Source: Bradyrhizobium sp. WSM3983 | GTDB taxonomy: Bacteria > Pseudomonadota > Alphaproteobacteria > Rhizobiales > Xanthobacteraceae | Direction: 5' to 3' | Length of the DNA stretch: 64,000 bases | NCBI RefSeq assembly: GCF_000473045.1 | Contig: NZ_AXAY01000026.1 | Location: forward strand, 1-64,000 | In this document: positions 32,440 to 43,407 of the stretch, in pieces | Layout: each line of letters begins with the position of its first letter | How positions within the stretch are numbered: position 1 is the stretch's first letter | Notes under the pieces: model-generated | Seen by the model: the letters and a program-made list of their open reading frames with translations, nothing else | Told to the model about the DNA's origin: nothing | Databases searched by the model: none | Made by a program: the position numbers and the translations under genes

Positions 32440-33870
32440 ATGATTGGGCGTGCCGCCAGAGCTGGTCGAGTAGTGACGCGGCGTCGATCGGGCGTGGATC
32501 CTGTCCTGGCGACATGGACCACGCTGGCGCTCTGTTGCGCCCTGCCCGCCGCGGCCTACGCAGAGGCCCTGCCGGAGGCGCTGGTCAAGGCCTACCAGAC
32601 CAACCCGCAACTCAACGCCGAGCGCGCAAGGCAGCGCGCCACGGACGAGAACGTGCCACAGGCGCTGGCCGGCTATCGGCCGCAGATCGTGGCGAGCCTC
32701 AGCGCCGGCTTACAGGCGGTGCGCAACCTGCTGCCGGACAACACCATCCAGACCGCGACGCTAAAACCCTGGACCATCGGAGTCACGGTGTCGCAGACCC
32801 TGTTCAACGGCTTCCGCACCGCCAACAGCGTGCGGGTCGCGGAACTTCAGGTGCAGTCCGGCCGCGAGGCACTGCGCAATGTCGGCCAGGGCGTGCTGCT
32901 TGACGCCGTCACCGCATATACCAACGTGCTGGCCAACCAGTCGCTGGTCGAGGCGCAGCGCTCCAACGTCGCCTTCCTGCGCGAGACGCTCTCCATCACC
33001 CAGCGCCGCCTCAATGCCGGCGACGTGACTCCGACCGACAGCGCCCAGGCCGAGGCGCGTCTCAGCCGCGGCCTTGCCGATCTCAATGCCGCCGAGGTCG
33101 CTCTTGCAATAAGCCAGGCCACCTACTCCCAGGTCATCGGCAATGCGCCCTCCGCGCTTCGCCCCGCCGAGGTGGTCGATCGCTATCTGCCGAAGAGCCG
33201 CGAGGATTCGATCGCGATGTCGATCCGCGAGCATCCGGCGGTGATGGCCGCGGGCTTCGACGTCGACGTCGCCTCGACCAATATCCGCGTTGCCGAAGGC
33301 GCGCTGCTGCCGAGCGCCAGCCTCCAGGGCAGCGTCAGCCGCAGCCGCGACAGCGACCCGACGCTCGGCACCTTCGCGACGGACCAGGCCTCGATCGTCG
33401 CCAATGTCACCGCGCCAATCTATGACGGCGGCCAGGCAGCATCGCAGACCCGGCAGGCCAAGGAAGTCACGGCGCAGAGCCGCCTCGTGCTCGACCAGGT
33501 GCGCAACCAGGCGCGGACCGCCGCCGTGAGCGCCTGGGTCGCCAATGAAGGCGCCAAGATCGCGGTGTCGGCCTCGGAGTCCGAGGTGAAGGCCGCGACG
33601 GTCGCGCTCCAGGGCGTGCAGCGCGAGGCCGCCGGCGGACAGCGCACAACTGTCGATGTGCTGAACTCGCAGGCCGATCTGATCCAGGCCAGGGCCCGCT
33701 TGATCGGCGCGCTGCGCGACCGCGTGATCGCCTCCTACACGCTGCTCAGCGCCGTCGGCCATCTCGACGTCAAGACGCTGAGCCTGAACACGCCGGACTA
33801 TCTGCCCGAGGTGCACTACCAGCAGGTCCGCGACGCCTGGCACGGCCTCCGCACGCCGTCGGGGCAGTAG
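32440..33870 (+). CDS. TolC family outer membrane efflux protein
   Basis: About 476 residues from the ATG at 32440 (MIGRAARAGRVVTRR). A signal peptide (TTLALCCALPAAAYAEA) precedes the mature N-terminus ALPEALVKAYQTNPQL, the TolC start. The duplicated helical hairpin pattern (QTLFNGFRTANSVRVAE, RLNAGDVTPTDSAQAEARL; then APIYDGGQAASQTRQAKE, REAAGGQRTTVDVLNSQADL) marks the outer-membrane channel of tripartite or type I exporters. No transporter is adjacent; the RND pump with adaptor at 36179-40581 lacks its own outer membrane gene, so this may be its partner. Confidence 0.92.
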   Translation: MIGRAARAGRVVTRRRSGVDPVLATWTTLALCCALPAAAYAEALPEALVKAYQTNPQLNAERARQRATDENVPQALAGYRPQIVASLSAGLQAVRNLLPDNTIQTATLKPWTIGVTVSQTLFNGFRTANSVRVAELQVQSGREALRNVGQGVLLDAVTAYTNVLANQSLVEAQRSNVAFLRETLSITQRRLNAGDVTPTDSAQAEARLSRGLADLNAAEVALAISQATYSQVIGNAPSALRPAEVVDRYLPKSREDSIAMSIREHPAVMAAGFDVDVASTNIRVAEGALLPSASLQGSVSRSRDSDPTLGTFATDQASIVANVTAPIYDGGQAASQTRQAKEVTAQSRLVLDQVRNQARTAAVSAWVANEGAKIAVSASESEVKAATVALQGVQREAAGGQRTTVDVLNSQADLIQARARLIGALRDRVIASYTLLSAVGHLDVKTLSLNTPDYLPEVHYQQVRDAWHGLRTPSGQ

Positions 33871-33940
33871 CCGCTCGCGACACGCTCGGATCCGGACCGC
33901 CTCGACCACGTGTCGTCTCGGCGAGACGGACCGATCCTTT

Positions 33941-33969
33941 TTGACATTCTGTAGCCCATGGACTACAGT
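33941..33969 (+). promoter_or_regulatory. Promoter of the toxin-antitoxin pair with overlapping palindromic operator
   Basis: TTGACA (33941-33946), a 17-base spacer, and TACAGT (33964-33969) form a near-consensus sigma-70 promoter. The spacer and -10 contain TGTAGCCCATGGACTACA (33950-33967), an 18-bp palindrome with two mismatched centre-proximal positions. Transcription would begin about 33976, three bases before the ATG at 33979, so the toxin mRNA would be leaderless. The palindrome is the natural binding site for the HTH antitoxin. Confidence 0.7.
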
Positions 33970-33978
33970 GGTCTCACC

Positions 33979-34269
33979 ATGATCGAGGTGAGACAAACAG
34001 CGCGCTTTTCGGCGTGGCTGAACCGTCTCAAAGATGCCAATGCGGTTGCGCGCATCGCCGCCCGCATTCGTCGCATGGAGATGGGTAATCCCGGCGACAG
34101 CAAGAGCGTCGGCCGCAATGTCCGGGAAATGCGCATCGACCATGGTCCGGGTTACCGGATCTACTATGTACAACGCGGAGCGCAGATCGTGATCCTGCTG
34201 TGTGGCGGTGACAAACGCACACAACGGCAAGACATCGAGCAAGCCCAGAAGCTGGCGGAGACAGTATGA
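33979..34269 (+). CDS. RelE/ParE-superfamily toxin (HigB-like killer protein)
   Basis: A 96-residue toxin from the ATG at 33979 (MIEVRQTARFSAWLNRL); a seven-residue longer form from 33958 would start inside the promoter. Landmarks are the ARIAARIRRMEMGNPGDSK helix, the strand VREMRIDHGPGYRIYYV and the C-terminal ILLCGGDKRTQRQDIEQA, typical of the addiction-module killer protein family whose antidote is encoded second. It likely cleaves mRNA on the ribosome. The stop overlaps the antitoxin start (ATGA). Confidence 0.9.
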   Translation: MIEVRQTARFSAWLNRLKDANAVARIAARIRRMEMGNPGDSKSVGRNVREMRIDHGPGYRIYYVQRGAQIVILLCGGDKRTQRQDIEQAQKLAETV

Positions 34270-34622
34270 TGCCCAAGGCGACGTCCAAAGCCATAGCCAA
34301 AACGATTACCAAGACAACACGATTTGATGCCGCCGACTACCTCAACACCGAGGAGCGTCAGGCCGCCTATATTGCAACAGCGCTGGAAACCGGAGATGCA
34401 GATTTCGTGCGTGATGCGCTTGGCCTCGTCGCACGGGCGCGCGGCATGAGCGAGATCGCGAAGAAAGCCGGCTTGAACCGCGAAAGTCTGTACAAGGCTC
34501 TCGGAGAGGCCGGAAATCCCGAGTTCGGGACTGTCATGCGCATTGTCGGGGCGTTGGGCCTGACCTTGTCCGCACAGCCCGCAACAAGCGGACGGCCATC
34601 AAAGCGCAGCCGGGTCGCGTAG
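34266..34622 (+). CDS. HTH antitoxin of the addiction module
   Basis: A 118-residue antidote protein. After a Lys/Thr-rich start comes FDAADYLNTEERQAAYIATA, the hallmark of putative addiction module antidotes, and then a Xre-like HTH (ALGLVARARGMSEIAKKAG, LNRESLYKALGEAGNPEF) with VMRIVGALGLTLSA. It overlaps the toxin by four bases and should both neutralise the toxin and repress the operon by binding the palindrome at 33950-33967. Two ATG codons stand side by side at 34266 and 34269. Confidence 0.9.
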   Translation: MMPKATSKAIAKTITKTTRFDAADYLNTEERQAAYIATALETGDADFVRDALGLVARARGMSEIAKKAGLNRESLYKALGEAGNPEFGTVMRIVGALGLTLSAQPATSGRPSKRSRVA

Positions 34623-34652
34623 CGCCTGGCCGGCCGTTCCTGGAATCTGAAC

Positions 34653-35210
34653 ATGAAGAGTCGCCGCATCCATCTGATGGGAGCTTCAGGCTCCGGCGTG
34701 ACGACGCTGGGCCGCGCGCTTGCGGGTCGGCTGGCGCTGCCGCACCACGACAGCGACGATTATTTCTGGCTGCCGACCGCGCCACCGTACCAGACGGTGC
34801 GCCCCGCCGCAGATCGGCTGCGTCTCATGCGCGAGATGTTCCTGCCGCGCCATGACTGGGTTCTGAGCGGATCCGTCGAAAGCTGGGGCGACCAACTTGT
34901 CCCGTTGTTCGATCTCGTCATCTTCGTGACCACGCCGCGCGAGCTTCGCTTGCAGCGGCTGCGGGCCCGCGAGGCCACGCATTTCGGGGCCGATGCTGTC
35001 GTGCCCGGCGGCTGGCGTCATGAGGAGACCGAAGCCTTCGTCGAATGGGCTTCGCGTTACGAAGCCGGCGACCGCGAAGGCCGCAATCTCGCCAAGCATG
35101 AAGTCTGGGTTGCTGGCCTGCCCTGCCCGATCGTCCGCGTTGACGGCGCACGTCCGGTTGCGGAGCTGGTCGAACAGCTATGCAGCGACGTGGCGGGACT
35201 GCCCGGCTGA
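34653..35210 (+). CDS. Adenylate-kinase-like P-loop protein lacking the Walker A lysine
   Basis: A 185-residue protein of the P-loop nucleotide kinase type. The N-terminal strand and loop RRIHLMGASGSGVTTLGRAL would be Walker A, but the lysine of GxxGxGK(S/T) is replaced by Val (GSGVTT). A DD motif with aromatic residues (HHDSDDYFWLPTAPPY) follows, and the LID-like region has RLQRLRAREATHFG. Databases commonly label this family adenylate kinase, but loss of the phosphate-binding lysine makes ordinary kinase activity doubtful. It follows the TA pair on the same strand by 30 bases. Confidence 0.8.
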   Translation: MKSRRIHLMGASGSGVTTLGRALAGRLALPHHDSDDYFWLPTAPPYQTVRPAADRLRLMREMFLPRHDWVLSGSVESWGDQLVPLFDLVIFVTTPRELRLQRLRAREATHFGADAVVPGGWRHEETEAFVEWASRYEAGDREGRNLAKHEVWVAGLPCPIVRVDGARPVAELVEQLCSDVAGLPG

Positions 35211-35251
35211 TGTGATATCGTGCGCGCGTCTTCCCCGCCGCCGGAGCAGCC

Positions 35252-36163
35252 ATGACCGACAAAATTTACGCGCGCGCAACTCAACCCGCGACGCCGATCA
35301 ATTTCGACGTGCCGGCGCATGCCTGCGACTGTCACACCCATATCCATGGCGATGTCGAACAATTTCCGTTCTTCAGGGGCCGCGTCTATACGCCGGGACC
35401 GGCAAGCCCCGAGGAAATGGCAGCGCTGCACAAGGCGCTGCATCTCGAGCGCGTGGTGATCGTCACGCCGAGCGTCTATGGCACCGACAATTCCGCCAGC
35501 CTGTTCGGGATCAAGGCCCGCGGCGCGACCGCGCGCGGGGTGGCCGTGATCGACGACAAGACCACGGAAGCCCAGCTCGACGCGATGCATGCGGACGGCT
35601 TTCGCGGCATCCGCATCAATCTTGCAACCGACGGCGTCAACAGTCCCGATGTCGGCCGCGCCCGTTTCACCGCCGCCGTCGAGCGCATGACGGCGCGCGG
35701 CTGGCACGTGCAGCTCTACACCACGCTGGCGATGATCTCGGCGATCAGGGACCTGGTGCTGGCCTCACCGGTGCCCACGGTGTTCGACCACTTTGGTGGG
35801 CTCGAGGCCTCGCTCGGACTGGAGCAGCCGGGCTTTGCCGACCTCATCGCGCTCGTCAAATCCGGCAACGCCTATGTGAAGATTTCGGGCGCCTATCGCT
35901 CGTCGAACCTCGCGCCCGATTATCCGGACATGGCGCCCTATGCGCGTGCACTGATCGACGCAAACCCCGACCGCATCGTCTGGGGCACCGACTGGCCGCA
36001 CCCGGATTCGGCGCAAGTCGAGAGCCGCAAGGCCACCGACATCGCACCGTTCCACGCGATCGACGATGGCCGCTTGCTCAACCAGCTTCCTGTGTGGGCG
36101 CCGGATGCAGATGTACGCAGGAAAATCCTGGTCGAAAATCCGGCGCGGCTCTACGGATTCTGA
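35252..36163 (+). CDS. Amidohydrolase family protein, LigI-like lactonase
   Basis: A 303-residue enzyme of the amidohydrolase superfamily close to 2-pyrone-4,6-dicarboxylate lactonase (LigI). The metal-site HxH is in CDCHTHIHGD (about residue 30), the active-site His in FDHFGGLEA and the Asp in VWGTDWPHPD near the C-terminus. LigI-like enzymes hydrolyse lactones from aromatic breakdown, often without needing a metal. No other aromatic-degradation gene is adjacent, so the substrate is not known. The ATG at 35252 is preceded by GGAGCAGCC. Confidence 0.88.
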   Translation: MTDKIYARATQPATPINFDVPAHACDCHTHIHGDVEQFPFFRGRVYTPGPASPEEMAALHKALHLERVVIVTPSVYGTDNSASLFGIKARGATARGVAVIDDKTTEAQLDAMHADGFRGIRINLATDGVNSPDVGRARFTAAVERMTARGWHVQLYTTLAMISAIRDLVLASPVPTVFDHFGGLEASLGLEQPGFADLIALVKSGNAYVKISGAYRSSNLAPDYPDMAPYARALIDANPDRIVWGTDWPHPDSAQVESRKATDIAPFHAIDDGRLLNQLPVWAPDADVRRKILVENPARLYGF

Positions 36164-36178
36164 TTTGCCGGGCTGATA

Positions 36179-39295
<3,117 letters not shown>

Positions 39296-39336
39296 TCAGG
39301 GCTTCAGTTCCGGTCTCAAGTTTCTTGGGTCGTCGA

Positions 39337-40581
39337 TCAACTACCGGACGCTGCGCGATCGATGAACAGGCTGCCCTTAACGACGATTTGCTCGCCGGGC
39401 TTCAGGTTGCTGGTGACCTCGACGAGGTTGCCATTGATGAGGCCGATCTTGATCTGGCGTAGCTCGACCGACTTGTCCTCACGCGCGACCCAGATGCGGA
39501 CCTGGTCGCCTTCGTAGATCAGCGATTGCTTCGGCACCGCCGGCGCCCCGCGGTCGCCGGCCGAGTAGATCGTGACGTTGGCGAACATTTCCGGCTTGAG
39601 CAGACCGTCCTTGTTGTCGATGGTGGCGCGGACCAGCAGGCGGCGGGTATTGGGATCGATCGCGGCGGCGACGTAGTTGATCTTGGCGGTCAGCGGACGG
39701 CCCGGCAACGCCATCACGTTGACAGTGATGTCCTGCCCGACGCTGACCAGGGCGGCGTCGCTCTCGCGCACGAAGGCGGTGAGCCAAACCGTGGAGAGAT
39801 CGCCGATCACGAAGACCGGATCGCTGGCGCCGGAGTTGACGTATTGACCGGGGCCGATCTTGCGCTGCACGACGGTGCCCGAGATCGGCGCATAGATCGT
39901 GATCTCCGGATTGATGGTGCTCTTGCTCTGGAATGCCTTGATCGTCTCCTCGGTGAAACCGAGGATGCGCAGCTTGTTGTTTGCGGCCTCCAGCGCCGTC
40001 ACCGAGGAGCGCATGTCGTTCTGCGCCTGGACCTGGGTCGCTTCCGCCTGCTGATAGTCCTTGAGCGGAATGGCGCGGCCTTCGTAAAGATCCTTGGCGC
40101 GCCGGTACTGGATGTCGGCAAGCTCGAGCGCCGACTTTGCCTTGTTCTGCGATGTCATCGCCGCGATGAAATCGTTCTGGGCCTGCACGGTGTCGGCGGC
40201 CTCGATTGTGAACAGCGGTTGTCCCTGGGTCACGCTCTCGCCGGGCTTGGCGAGCAGCTTGGTCACCCGGCCTGCATAGGGCGAGAACACCGGCGTCGAA
40301 CGGTCTTCGTCGACTGCGACTTTGCCTTCGGTGACGTACTCGGCGCGGAAGGTTTTGGCATTGACAGGTTCGATCGTCAGCGTCGCCCATTCGGACGGTG
40401 TCGGCGTGAAATTCTGCGCGTTCCTGCGCGACTGGCTGGAAACCTCGGAGTGCTTCTTGTCCTTGGCGCTTGCAAACAGGAAGCCGTAGGCGCCGGCCCC
40501 GGCAAGCGCCAGTAAAACTACGGATGTGATGATCCGCCGTTTTGTAAGCACCTGCAATCGCTTGGTATTTTCAACTACCAT
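39337..40581 (-). CDS. RND efflux periplasmic adaptor (membrane fusion protein)
   Basis: A 414-residue membrane fusion protein. A short cytoplasmic start, one N-terminal membrane anchor (IITSVVLLALAGAGAYGFLFA), then a lipoyl-like half-motif (SPYAGRVTKLLAKPGESV with TQGQPLFTIEAADTV), a long helical hairpin (residues ~130-200), the second lipoyl half (IYAPISGTVVQRKIGPGQYV) and beta-barrel domains. It bridges the permease to an outer membrane channel. First gene of the two-gene operon with the permease. No metal-binding N-terminal His/Met cluster was seen. Confidence 0.92.
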   Translation of the reverse strand: MVVENTKRLQVLTKRRIITSVVLLALAGAGAYGFLFASAKDKKHSEVSSQSRRNAQNFTPTPSEWATLTIEPVNAKTFRAEYVTEGKVAVDEDRSTPVFSPYAGRVTKLLAKPGESVTQGQPLFTIEAADTVQAQNDFIAAMTSQNKAKSALELADIQYRRAKDLYEGRAIPLKDYQQAEATQVQAQNDMRSSVTALEAANNKLRILGFTEETIKAFQSKSTINPEITIYAPISGTVVQRKIGPGQYVNSGASDPVFVIGDLSTVWLTAFVRESDAALVSVGQDITVNVMALPGRPLTAKINYVAAAIDPNTRRLLVRATIDNKDGLLKPEMFANVTIYSAGDRGAPAVPKQSLIYEGDQVRIWVAREDKSVELRQIKIGLINGNLVEVTSNLKPGEQIVVKGSLFIDRAASGS

Positions 40582-40594
40582 GGGGCCCGGTCAT

Positions 40595-40616
40595 GTCTGC
40601 GACGATCTCGGCAGAC
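40595..40616. promoter_or_regulatory. Inverted repeat just upstream of the RND adaptor gene
   Basis: GTCTGC at 40595-40600 and GCAGAC at 40611-40616 form a perfect six-base inverted repeat, 14 bases upstream of the adaptor start codon. It may be an operator or a 5' leader hairpin. No regulator gene is adjacent, so the binding factor is unknown. Confidence 0.35.
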
Positions 40617-40635
40617 GACTGCCTCATCGATCGCG

Positions 40636-40665
40636 CTAATAGTGCCGAATTGGGATTTCAAACAA
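40636..40665 (-). promoter_or_regulatory. Possible promoter of the RND operon
   Basis: On the minus strand, TTGTTT (40665-40660), an 18-base spacer and TATTAG (40641-40636) loosely match -35 and -10 boxes and lie about 55 bases upstream of the adaptor start. This is a weak match. Confidence 0.3.
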
Positions 40666-40732
40666 CCTAAAAAACGCGGGTCGTCTTTCGGTTTGCGTTA
40701 AAATTTTGCGATACGTCAGCTTCACGTCAGCT

Positions 40733-42127
40733 TCAGCGCGGCCATTGCGGCGGATGGCTGCCGAGCGGCATCGCCGGACGGCTCCATTGCGCCGGCGTTG
40801 TCGACAGCAGCGCCGCATGGCGCACTGCCTTCAACGTGCCGAAGCCAGATGACACGGTTTCCATGAACGCTGCATGTACAGCCTCGCCCGTAAGATCCGG
40901 GGTGTTCAGACCGCCTTCGAGCCGGCCGAGATTCCATAGCCAGCGTCCGGTCTGCGCCAGCGACACGCGCACATGCCAGCTGCCGCCTTCACGGGCCTGA
41001 CGCGCCTTCGCCATCATCGCGCCGAACGCCATCAGATAGCCGGTGGCGTGGTCGAGCATCTGCGCTGGCAATTCCTTGGGACCGTCGATGCCGGCCGCCC
41101 TACCTTCCGCATCGTTGAAGCCAGTCGTGGTCTGCACCAGTGAATCGAAGCCGCGCCGCTCGGCCCAGGGACCGGAATGGCCATAGGCCGACAACGTGAC
41201 GTAGACGATGCCGGGATTGATCTCCGCTGCCTCTTCCGGAGAGAAGCCGAGGGCGGACAGCGCGCGCGGGCGATAGCCCTGCGAGAAGATGTCGGCGTCC
41301 TTCAACAGCTCGCGCATCTGTGCCCTGCCCGTCTCGCTCTTCAGCTCGATGAAGGTGGTGAGCTTGCCGCGGCCGGTGTCGATGGTGAGCCAGGGAATGG
41401 CCGGCAGGTCGGGCCCCGAGACCAGCAACACGTCTGCACCGTGCGCAGCGAGCGTGCGGCCGGCCACGGGACCGGCGATGACGCGGGAGAGATCGAGCAC
41501 GCGGAGGCCTGCGAGCGGGAGATCGCCTTTGGGCCACGGCTTGGGCGGAGCGTCGCCGATCTTCTCGATCGAGATCAGCGGCAGCTCGGCGAGCGCGCGC
41601 GCCTGCGGCAGCGCCGACCATTCGTCGTAAGAGCGCATCAGAGCGACGACACCGCCGGCGGCATAAGCCGCGGTTTCAAAATCCTCACCCTTCCATTGCA
41701 TCAGCGCGGCCTGCACCTTCTCGCGCTCGGGCACACAGCCAAGCACCTTGCAGACGGCGTCGCGGTGATGCCTAAAATTGGTGTGGCAGCGGACGAAGCG
41801 ATTGTCGCCGGTCTTGTAGACGCCGGCGATGGCGTCCCAGGCCGGCGGCGGCGGCTTGTCGTCGAGGCGCAGATAACGCTCGGAGCGGCATTCGGCGACG
41901 GCATGGCGCATGTCGACGCTGACATCCTGCGCCTCGCCGCTCCGCAGCCTCCAGATCTCGGCAGCCGCCAGACCCGCGGCCGCGATTGTCGTCTGCCCGG
42001 CCACGGCGACACGGAACGAGGACGGGATCTGCGGCTCGTCGCCGGTCAGGCGCAGACGTTCAAGAGCAGCCTTATCGCCGCCGGCGGAGGTCCAGATATT
42101 CTGGAGAACGTCGGCGGGGCTTTGCAT
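40733..42127 (-). CDS. Family III CoA transferase (CaiB/BaiF), rearranged domain order
   Basis: A 464-residue enzyme of the family III CoA transferases. The C-terminal two-thirds (from GLRVLDLSRVIAGPVAGR, ~195) is the ordinary first half of the family: Rossmann strand, TGRGKLTTFIELK, IFSQGYRPRALSALGF, and the presumed catalytic Asp in LPAQMLDHATGYLMAFG (~387). The N-terminal part (residues ~40-130: TIAAAGLAAAEIWRLRSGEAQ then DVSVDMRHAV and AGVYKTGDNRFVRCH) matches what normally comes in the second half. So it reads as an incomplete tandem or permuted protein. It should transfer CoA between carboxylic acids, but the substrate is unknown. Confidence 0.85.
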   Translation of the reverse strand: MQSPADVLQNIWTSAGGDKAALERLRLTGDEPQIPSSFRVAVAGQTTIAAAGLAAAEIWRLRSGEAQDVSVDMRHAVAECRSERYLRLDDKPPPPAWDAIAGVYKTGDNRFVRCHTNFRHHRDAVCKVLGCVPEREKVQAALMQWKGEDFETAAYAAGGVVALMRSYDEWSALPQARALAELPLISIEKIGDAPPKPWPKGDLPLAGLRVLDLSRVIAGPVAGRTLAAHGADVLLVSGPDLPAIPWLTIDTGRGKLTTFIELKSETGRAQMRELLKDADIFSQGYRPRALSALGFSPEEAAEINPGIVYVTLSAYGHSGPWAERRGFDSLVQTTTGFNDAEGRAAGIDGPKELPAQMLDHATGYLMAFGAMMAKARQAREGGSWHVRVSLAQTGRWLWNLGRLEGGLNTPDLTGEAVHAAFMETVSSGFGTLKAVRHAALLSTTPAQWSRPAMPLGSHPPQWPR

Positions 42128-42184
42128 GACCTCTTCTCTCCCTTAGTTTTTCTAGGACCATCCATTAGCACATAAAGGAATGCA

Positions 42185-42472
42185 ATGGCCGCCATCGATC
42201 CCCTCACCGCAGGCGCCGTCTTCATCGCAACGGCGGCCACCGACGCGGTCTATGTCATGTTCACCTCGGCCGTGATCGCGCGCAAACGCGTGCCGGCGGC
42301 GAACTGGAGCGCAGTCTGGTATCTGCTGTCGTCCTATGCCGTGATCAGCTACACAGAGAACGCCTTCTATGTCGCTTTCGCGGCGCTCGGCTCCTGGGTC
42401 GGCGCCTACGCGTCGCTGACCTTCCTGCACCGTCCACCCGGCGGCCCGCCGGTGGGGGCTGCGCCGGAGTGA
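42185..42472 (+). CDS. Small membrane protein of unknown function
   Basis: A 95-residue protein with three hydrophobic segments (AGAVFIATAATDAVYVMFTS, WYLLSSYAVISYTENAFYVA, LGSWVGAYASLTFL), a pattern like a small integral membrane protein. The start MAAIDPLTAG at 42185 is close to the divergent CoA transferase (57 bases). I recognise no family beyond resemblance to unnamed rhizobial proteins. It is followed by a dispersed repeat. Confidence 0.75.
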   Translation: MAAIDPLTAGAVFIATAATDAVYVMFTSAVIARKRVPAANWSAVWYLLSSYAVISYTENAFYVAFAALGSWVGAYASLTFLHRPPGGPPVGAAPE

Positions 42473-42491
42473 GAGGGACGCTGTTGTCACA

Positions 42492-42575
42492 CCGTCATTG
42501 CGAGCGCAGCGAAGCAATTCAGAGTCTTTCCGCGGATGCAGTCTTCGTCGCTTCGCTCCTCGCAAAGGCGCAGGC
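42492..42575 (+). repeat. Dispersed CGTCATTGCGAGCGCAGCGAAGCAAT repeat
   Basis: Starts CGTCATTGCGAGCGCAGCG at 42492 and continues AAGCAATTCAGAGTCTTTCC, then TCTTCGTCGCTTCGCTCCTC. This is the well-known Bradyrhizobium interspersed repeat, with internal inverted complementarity between GAGCGCAGCGAAG and CTTCGCTC. It lies between the small membrane protein and the HExxH gene. Confidence 0.65.
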
Positions 42576-42577
42576 AC

Positions 42578-43270
42578 TCATGGTGCGGATGTACGCGAAC
42601 GCCGCCTGCGAATGAGCCACACTGCAAATTGCACGAGCCAGTCCGGCGCTTTCAAATAGCGCAATGTATCAATCTCGCCCTGGTCTTCGCGGTCTCGAAA
42701 GCTCGCGTCGGAAAGGTAGGTTTGGTCGCTTTCGCACCACTCCAATGTACGCTCGATTTCTTCCTGCATGAGCCCGCTGTCAGGCAGCTTCGTAAGGAAG
42801 TTGTGCTCGCGTCGAAGGCAGATTGCTTCGATCCGATAGCGGCTTTTTTCTTCATAGATGATCCCCCAGCTTTCCAACTGTGCATGGGTCGCTTCATGGA
42901 CGATGGTAGAGGCAATCCGCTCAAGCGTCGTTGTCTCGTTGAGAACGTAACGTTCATCAAGGGCGCAAGCGTTCAATGACCGATCGTAGTGCGCCTGGGC
43001 GCTGGGGAGCAGGTGCACCCATATTCGGTCGAGATTGCGGGTGATACGGGAATAGTTGAGTGTGTCGTGGCGCTTGATGAGCTGGAGAGCCTCTTCCACG
43101 CGGCGCAACGCCGGGTAAGGTTTGCTTTCGGTTGTCCCGATCCAAAGCCTGTCGATCGTGTGGCTCTTGGATAACCAGAGGCCCAACCTATCGATGCGTG
43201 AGGATCTTCGATCCGGCTTTACGGCGACGGCGAGGCCGCGCGATCGTTGCGGCGATTCCAGTTGCTGCAA
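42578..43270 (-). CDS. Hypothetical protein with HExxH metallopeptidase-like motif
   Basis: A 230-residue protein with a likely TTG start at 43270, preceded by GGGGTGA. The core contains IASTIVHEATHAQLESWG (about residue 120), an HExxH zinc-binding motif followed by a helix, as in small gluzincin or DUF-type metallopeptidases. A third ligand cannot be assigned, although EAICLRREHNFL lies 25 residues later with a Glu. The C-terminus is basic (LIRRRRSRTSAP). It lacks a signal peptide. Function unknown; it is downstream of dnaE2 on the same strand but 137 bases away. Confidence 0.65.
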   Translation of the reverse strand: MQQLESPQRSRGLAVAVKPDRRSSRIDRLGLWLSKSHTIDRLWIGTTESKPYPALRRVEEALQLIKRHDTLNYSRITRNLDRIWVHLLPSAQAHYDRSLNACALDERYVLNETTTLERIASTIVHEATHAQLESWGIIYEEKSRYRIEAICLRREHNFLTKLPDSGLMQEEIERTLEWCESDQTYLSDASFRDREDQGEIDTLRYLKAPDWLVQFAVWLIRRRRSRTSAP

Positions 43271-43407
43271 ACATCACCCCGTCATGTCCAAATCGGGCAC
43301 CAGGAAGGATATAGGAGTGTCTCGCTTTCGGGTTGCTTAGAGACTTAATTCAAATCGTATTGATCGTTGGACGGGATCAGCCGATCCTTGCAGTCGTTCA
43401 CGGCTCC

